A stretch of DNA of 64,000 nt from contig NC_053406.1 in assembly GCF_016859285.1 (NCBI RefSeq), positions 11,730,026-11,794,025 on the forward strand, given 5' to 3'. Under the pieces are notes generated by a model. It did not search any database. It was not told the DNA's origin and worked only from the letters and a program-made list of their open reading frames with translations. The translations under genes and the position numbers were made by a program. Source of the stretch: Xiphias gladius (taxonomy: Eukaryota; Chordata; Actinopteri; Istiophoriformes; Xiphiidae). Positions 63,231 through 64,000 of this stretch are shown here, piece after piece. Positions within the stretch are counted from its first letter, which is position 1, and every line of letters begins with the position of its first letter.

Positions 63231-63396
63231 TGCCTTCCCTATGTGTTTGCCAGGACAGGGGAGTAGTGAGGCTGCAGGGCGACAGGCTGTGGCCCTGTCC
63301 TGAGCTTCTGAGCTGCATTCCACGAGGGGACACGCTGGGGCAGGTCAGGGGGAAAGCACAGGTCAGAGGTCGCTGAGGTTGAGCTGGGGTTTTCAC
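63225..63396 (-). CDS. Probable internal exon of the unidentified minus-strand gene
   Basis: A good acceptor on the minus strand (TGTGCTTCAG|GTGAA) begins at 63396. Two frames stay open. The phase-0 frame, demanded by the preceding exon, begins VKTPAQPQRPLTCAF. The next frame begins GENPSSTSATSDLCFPP and contains VPSWNAAQKL; its codon use looks more like coding sequence, but it meets TAG near 63240. The donor is unclear: GGCAA|GTGCAG near 63228 is the best candidate. The reading frame, and hence the join to its neighbours, is unresolved. Confidence 0.35.
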
Positions 63397-63871
63397 CTGA
63401 AGCACAGGACGACAGGAGAGGAGGGATTATGATTAACACCCGGACTAGAGAGATTTAAGTATGCTAAGTAACAGAATTAACATACACGCATCTAACATAT
63501 GGCTTTCTGACAGCTTTGAGTTTATTGTGTGCACACCACAGAGCTGTGTGTTTACGGTTAATTTAGGGCTATTTTTGACTGATGCAGCCACTGACAAACC
63601 TCATGATCTAGCTTGGTACAAATCAAGGAGAATCTTTTCTTCCATTCACACAAATCTCACAATGTTAAACATAGAGTGAGGAAGACTTAAAAAACACATT
63701 TTCTCACTCACTAGACTGGATGTAAATTAAAAGGCAAGAACTGAACAATTATGTCCACAATTATAGGCATTTTGTCATTTTGTACATTATGTCACATTGG
63801 ACAATTTTTATTGAAACCTTTTCACTTTTTGGTGACAGGTTAAGATGACGTTTGTATTGAGCTGCACTTAC

Positions 63872-64000
63872 CTGGAAGAGAACCTTGTTGCCATCTAGGT
63901 CTTCTGTCTGCCAGCGTGTTGTGCTGATGGGTGTGCAGGGGTTAGGCAGCAGCGGGACCAGCTGGCCAATTTCTTCGACACTAAACTGCAGCACCGCAGA
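63872..64000 (-). CDS. Exon of the unidentified minus-strand gene, cut by the window edge
   Basis: 43 codons read leftwards from the edge and end at a strong donor (CTCTTCCAG|GTAAGT). The peptide includes QFSVEEIGQLVPLLP, NPCTPISTTRW and DLDGNKVLFQ, a non-repetitive, globular-looking composition unlike the tail exon. I could not assign it to a family. The rest of the gene continues beyond the right edge. Confidence 0.5.

Overview
This window is vertebrate genomic DNA, most likely from a percomorph (spiny-rayed) teleost fish. The genes are split into many short GT-AG exons in AT-rich DNA. Much of the rest is degraded Tc1/mariner DNA transposons and short interspersed repeats of kinds I recognise from percomorph genomes. 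There is no prokaryotic or organellar content. The species cannot be named from the sequence.

Layout from left to right: (1) 14-2074, plus strand: 3' eight exons of tmem120a (TACAN), whose 5' part lies outside the window. (2) About 2.1-6.65 kb: intergenic, with a dead Tc1-type transposon. (3) 6667-23182, plus: the complete coding region of por (NADPH-cytochrome P450 reductase), 15 coding exons, 678 codons. Its 7.6-kb first intron holds an 809-bp tandem duplication. It also holds a separate, splice-compatible candidate first exon that would give the reductase an MGCxxS acylation-type N-terminus in place of its ER membrane anchor. (4) 23.2-31.4 kb: intergenic, with a Tc1-like element that has about 200-bp inverted repeats, a second deleted Tc1 copy, other short repeats and one GC-rich island. 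(5) 31443-40315, plus: complete taf15 (FET-family RNA-binding protein), 16 coding exons, 428 codons. (6) 41065-59254, plus: complete mmp28 (epilysin), 8 coding exons, 528 codons from the upstream ATG, with a repeat-filled 7.7-kb third intron. (7) 61743-64000, minus: 3' part of a gene I could not identify, running off the right edge.

The genes belong to different processes: a mechanosensor-like or lipid-related membrane protein, the electron donor of microsomal P450s, a transcription and splicing factor, and a secreted protease. They do not form a pathway. The interest lies in chromosome structure and transcript structure. TMEM120A-POR and TAF15-MMP28 are each neighbours in human, but on two different chromosomes (7q11.23 and 17q12, from memory); here the pairs are linked. 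Exon coordinates were derived by hand from reading frames, splice signals and remembered protein families, and no alignment was run.
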